From contig NZ_FQUS01000007.1 of NCBI RefSeq assembly GCF_900129315.1, positions 124,001-188,000 of the forward strand: a stretch of DNA of 64,000 nucleotides, in the 5' to 3' direction. The position numbers were made by a program, and so were the translations under genes. This document shows positions 61,144 through 64,000 of the stretch, piece after piece. Source of the stretch: Fodinibius roseus. Lineage in GTDB: Bacteria; Bacteroidota; Rhodothermia; Balneolales; Balneolaceae. The notes under the pieces are model-generated. The model was given only the letters and a program-made list of their open reading frames with translations, ran no database searches and was not told the DNA's origin. How positions within the stretch are numbered: position 1 is the stretch's first letter; every line of letters starts with the position of its first letter.

Positions 61144-62964
61144 TCAGGAGGAGACTGCCAGGCATTTCTCGGTTAGCCGGTCAAACAACTTATCGAGCCG
61201 GTCCTGCTGGGATTCAGCCGTATGGGGTATGGAAGCCAGGTTTTCGTCCCGGTAAGGTTCGGTCTCTGCTATTTCGAGACAATAGTTTATTCCGTTTTCG
61301 AGGTTGTTTTTGAACTTTTTGAGCTTCTTGAATTCCGACTCGGAACTCTTCGCCTGTTCGACAAGGTCCTCGAAGTAGTCGACATACAGGACCATTTCCT
61401 TGGCAAACATATGGGGACGGTCGGCGGGTACCAGCGAGCTGCTGCGGCCATAGATATGATCGATCATTTCCCGGAGGGTGTATTCGCCCTCGAAGTAGGC
61501 GATATTGGGACCCGGGCAGATCGCCTGCGGGGCGCGATGTTCCGCCAGAATCCCCAGGGCGATGAGCGCACCGTTCCCCAGGTGGTCACAGAGGCAGGCC
61601 TTGCTGAGTACTTTTTCCCGCTCTTGCTCTTTTTCCCCCTCCTCCAGGTCGCTTTGGGCGATCTGATCCAGCTTCAGCAGCTGGTACTGGTTGGAAGCCG
61701 TACAGATCGGCTGTTCGGTAAATTCGGTATTGGATTCCAGGAATCCCTTGGGACAGGGAGAGCCGGGTTTGTCCTTTTCAATGCGTTTTTTATGCCACTG
61801 CTCGGAGCCGGTATCCCGGACATTATTAAAAGGCACGCCCAGCGGGGAAACGCCGCTCAGGTAGAGATCCTGTTCTTTGGCTTTTTCCAGCAGGCTTCTG
61901 GTCGGCCGGTCCACGGTTGTGGCTTCAGGGACCAGCAGGAAGGGGCTGCCCCAGCCGGTTGCATCCATATCGAAGTCCTGCAGGAGCCGCTGCGCTTCCC
62001 CGCTTACCCCGATGCCGCCCTGTACGGTGAGGCGGGGTTCCGTAATTTCCCAGCTGGTGGAAAAGCCATTGCGTTCATCCTCGTAATAGCTTTCGATCAG
62101 CGGTCGCACGGCCGAACTGAGCTGATCCCTTTTCTCCCGGAACTCCTTCAGCAAGCTCGGCAGGAGGTACCCGTCAGAGGCAAAAGCGTGTCCCCCGCAA
62201 TTCAGTCCCGATTCGATGCGATACTCAAAGACTTCGAGTCCTTTTTTAGCCAGGTACTTGCCCTGGATGAGCGCCGATCGGAAGTCGCTGACCTTGAGGA
62301 TGATCTTTTTTTTGATCGCTCCCCTGCTGTCCCGGTAAAAATCCCTGAACTCGCTGAGGTAGTTATAGAGTCGCGGGTTAAATCCCGCGGAGAGCACCAG
62401 GCTCGAGGAAAGGTCGCTCCGGGCATATCCCCTGAGGGCAGCGCTGGCATCGCTGAACTCCTGGCTCATCGGCGCGCCGCCTTTGGTGTAATTTATCTTG
62501 TCCACCTTGGCCATGATGTTTACATCGATGGAGCCGGGCCGCATCAGTCGCGATAATTCACAGGAAAGCCGGTCCCGCAGCGTGCCTTCCTCCGTCTGCA
62601 TGAGCTGGTCGTACTTTTGTTTCAGGGGGTGTCCACCGGGCAGCAGTTCGAAATACTTTGCCTTGTCATTTGATTCGAAAAACGGCTGGTTTTTGACTGA
62701 ATCAAAGGTTTCCCGGACAATCTCATTTACCGTATTCAGGTAAGCCGTTATACGCCGGGCTCGTCCATCTTCGACCGTGCGGCCGATATTATCATAGGGC
62801 AGATCGAACTTCCGGCAGTAATGCTTCCGGATGCGCTCGACCAGCAGGTCGTCCACCACGGAAATCACCGAATCGATGCCGTAGGGACCGACCCGGATAG
62901 GAGAGTCGATGGAGTGTCCGGTTCCCATTACGGGGATGGAAAAGTTATGAAGAGAAGGTACCAT
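61144..62964 (-). CDS. Uncharacterised 606-residue protein with nitronate-monooxygenase-like motifs
   Basis: 606 residues. Two blocks recall FMN-binding TIM barrels of the nitronate monooxygenase type: GLNCGGHAFASDG, like the phosphate-binding G-x-x-x-GGH segment, and LTVQGGIGVSGEAQRLLQDFDMDATGWGSPFLLVPEA, like the C-terminal GGI...GT-x-F-L-x-x-PE phosphate loop. The N-terminal FSIPVMGTGHSIDSPIRVGPYGIDSVISV could be strand 1. Extra Cys are in GSPCPKGF, PICTAS and KACLCDH, and could bind iron-sulfur or zinc. No signal peptide. It sits between ric and the globin operon. Substrate unknown. Confidence 0.5.
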   Translation of the reverse strand: MVPSLHNFSIPVMGTGHSIDSPIRVGPYGIDSVISVVDDLLVERIRKHYCRKFDLPYDNIGRTVEDGRARRITAYLNTVNEIVRETFDSVKNQPFFESNDKAKYFELLPGGHPLKQKYDQLMQTEEGTLRDRLSCELSRLMRPGSIDVNIMAKVDKINYTKGGAPMSQEFSDASAALRGYARSDLSSSLVLSAGFNPRLYNYLSEFRDFYRDSRGAIKKKIILKVSDFRSALIQGKYLAKKGLEVFEYRIESGLNCGGHAFASDGYLLPSLLKEFREKRDQLSSAVRPLIESYYEDERNGFSTSWEITEPRLTVQGGIGVSGEAQRLLQDFDMDATGWGSPFLLVPEATTVDRPTRSLLEKAKEQDLYLSGVSPLGVPFNNVRDTGSEQWHKKRIEKDKPGSPCPKGFLESNTEFTEQPICTASNQYQLLKLDQIAQSDLEEGEKEQEREKVLSKACLCDHLGNGALIALGILAEHRAPQAICPGPNIAYFEGEYTLREMIDHIYGRSSSLVPADRPHMFAKEMVLYVDYFEDLVEQAKSSESEFKKLKKFKNNLENGINYCLEIAETEPYRDENLASIPHTAESQQDRLDKLFDRLTEKCLAVSS

Positions 62965-63268
62965 AAGAAATTATACTAATTTACAAGCTTGGCTTGGATT
63001 TATTGCCGGGGAACTGGTCATTAGCAGGGCAGCAAACCTCAATTTAGTGAATGAGGTGTACCCCCTGCGTTGAACAAATGTTTTAAGGTTCAACGCAGCG
63101 CAGGGACCAATCCAGCAGTTATTAACAGGTGTAGTGTTCGTTTATATTATATCTTAAAATACCGATACTGCATTGTTTTCAGCAGGCTTGGCGCTATCCC
63201 AAATTCTTGCTTGTGGGAAAAGCGGCCGCAGCCAGCGGGTAAGAGCTGTGCCTTAAACCGCCTGGCCG
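62965..63268. promoter_or_regulatory. Intergenic region with an 11-bp inverted repeat
   Basis: 304 bases with no supported gene. CTGCGTTGAAC (63065-63075) pairs perfectly with GTTCAACGCAG (63088-63098) around a 12-base loop. It lies about 100 bases upstream of the 606-residue protein start and 170 downstream of ric. No T tract follows on either strand, so an operator is as likely as a terminator. Confidence 0.45.
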
Positions 63269-63988
63269 TCAGTGTAATGTGCGTTCCAGCTCCAAGGCCT
63301 TGGGAAACAGGATGTTATTTTCGAGGTGGACATGCTTGTGCAGGTCCTTTTCAAAGCCTTCCAGGTTTTCAAAGAGCACGCGGTAGGTCGCACAGGCGTC
63401 CCGGGGAGGCGTAAAGTCATTGCTCAGCCGGCGTATTTTGGCCATCGACGCCCCGGCTTCATCATGTTCTTCCTCCATCATGGAGATGGGGTCGGCGGCC
63501 ATCCCAAAGTGGGCAACATCGGGTTTTGTATCCGTTTTTTCTGCCTCGACCAGCTTTTTGATATAGGGAAAAAGGATTTCCTCCTCTTTATCCAGATGAT
63601 CGGTAATTTCGGCATGCAGCCTGGTAAATTCGGAATAAATCTCTACCAGTTCCTTATGGCGGTCGCCGTGAACTTTTGCCACTTTTTGGGCGTAAACCGC
63701 AATTTCCGGCAGCTTATTGCGCGTAAACCGGTGATGATTGTTAATAATATAGTCGGTCAGGAAATCAATCGCCCAGTCATTATAATTGGTATCTTCTTTT
63801 TCGTCGCTGTCCAGATCTTGCAACGCCTTTTTAACGATTTCGGGATCCAGGCTTTTACCGGCCGCGGCCTCTGCAACTGTTTTGTTTCCGCCGCAGCAGA
63901 AATCGAGACCAAATGATCGAAAAACCCGGGCAGCCCGGTAGTCATCCGCTACAATTTGTCCCACTGTTTGTTCTTTTAGTGCTTCCAT
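63269..63988 (-). CDS. ric: Iron-sulfur cluster repair di-iron protein (RIC/YtfE/ScdA)
   Basis: 239 residues. The N-terminal ScdA domain (LKEQTVGQIVADDYRAARVFRSFGLDFCCGGNKTVAEA) with the Cys pair is followed by a hemerythrin-like four-helix domain. Its iron ligands are in NHHRFTRNKLPEI, HGDRHKELVEI, LHAEITDHLDKEEEILFPYI, MMEEEHDEAG and HVHLENNILFPKALELE. It repairs Fe-S clusters damaged by NO or oxidants. Start ATG 63988, 12 bases from the window edge, so its promoter is outside. It is the first gene of the nitrosative-stress island in this window. Confidence 0.95.
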   Translation of the reverse strand: MEALKEQTVGQIVADDYRAARVFRSFGLDFCCGGNKTVAEAAAGKSLDPEIVKKALQDLDSDEKEDTNYNDWAIDFLTDYIINNHHRFTRNKLPEIAVYAQKVAKVHGDRHKELVEIYSEFTRLHAEITDHLDKEEEILFPYIKKLVEAEKTDTKPDVAHFGMAADPISMMEEEHDEAGASMAKIRRLSNDFTPPRDACATYRVLFENLEGFEKDLHKHVHLENNILFPKALELERTLH

Positions 63989-64000
63989 AACATAGGTGAA

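Noticed and set aside
61222..62556. 444-codon open frame on the plus strand
   Set aside because: It is antisense to the 606-residue gene, which has coherent motifs.
63070..63414. 114-residue open frame at the right end
   Set aside because: It begins in the inverted repeat and overlaps ric antisense; no homology signal.

Overview
The window looks like a chromosomal segment of a Balneolota/Bacteroidota-type bacterium (Fodinibius/Aliifodinibius-like is my best guess, by inference only). The grounds are two SusC/SusD pairs, a CsgE-CsgF-CsgG curli locus with curlin-repeat proteins, DUF4168/DUF4412-type exported proteins and few strong Shine-Dalgarno sequences. I see no tRNA, complete insertion sequence, prophage or CRISPR array.

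Layout. 1-11 kb: the tail of a 3-methyladenine DNA glycosylase, an exported DUF4168 protein, a B12/Fe-type binding protein, a NUDIX protein, a DJ-1/PfpI protein, a sorbosone-dehydrogenase-like protein with DoxX, a zinc alcohol dehydrogenase, an NAD-type isocitrate dehydrogenase and PriA. 11-16.5 kb: a GlcG-like protein, a two-gene amidoligase/deacylase operon (GCS2-CBS fusion plus AstE-like), and ScpB with an RluB-type pseudouridine synthase. 17-27 kb: two SusC/SusD nutrient-uptake pairs, each closed by a strong terminator. 27-45 kb: mostly housekeeping genes (YifB/ComM, TrxB, a tandem GT2 glycosyltransferase, SirB1-like, arginine deiminase, M50 protease, SmpB, MtfA-like, OsmC, RNase P RNA, a COG1579 coiled-coil protein without its zinc ribbon, Nif3, YggS).

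46-49 kb: three overlapping PspB-like membrane/coiled-coil genes in a row, followed by a DivIVA-domain protein and purine nucleoside phosphorylase. This looks like an envelope-associated operon.

49-57 kb (minus strand): a nine-gene curli locus in transcription order csgE (with an N-terminal LysM domain), csgF, four major-curlin-like repeat proteins with nearly identical signal peptides, csgG (with a C-terminal beta-barrel extension), a csgB-like short curlin and a small lipoprotein. Hairpins, some clearly terminator-like, lie after each curlin gene.

57-64 kb (minus strand): a nitrosative-stress island. It holds RIC/YtfE, an uncharacterised 606-residue protein with nitronate-monooxygenase-like motifs, a polytopic membrane protein, a group III truncated globin, a 62-residue protein, a cytochrome c'-like protein, a DUF3565 protein and two related four-helix membrane proteins. 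The last seven genes form one tight operon.

The most unusual material is the domain architecture of the curli machinery, the PspB-like trio with DivIVA, and the uncharacterised members of the nitric-oxide island.
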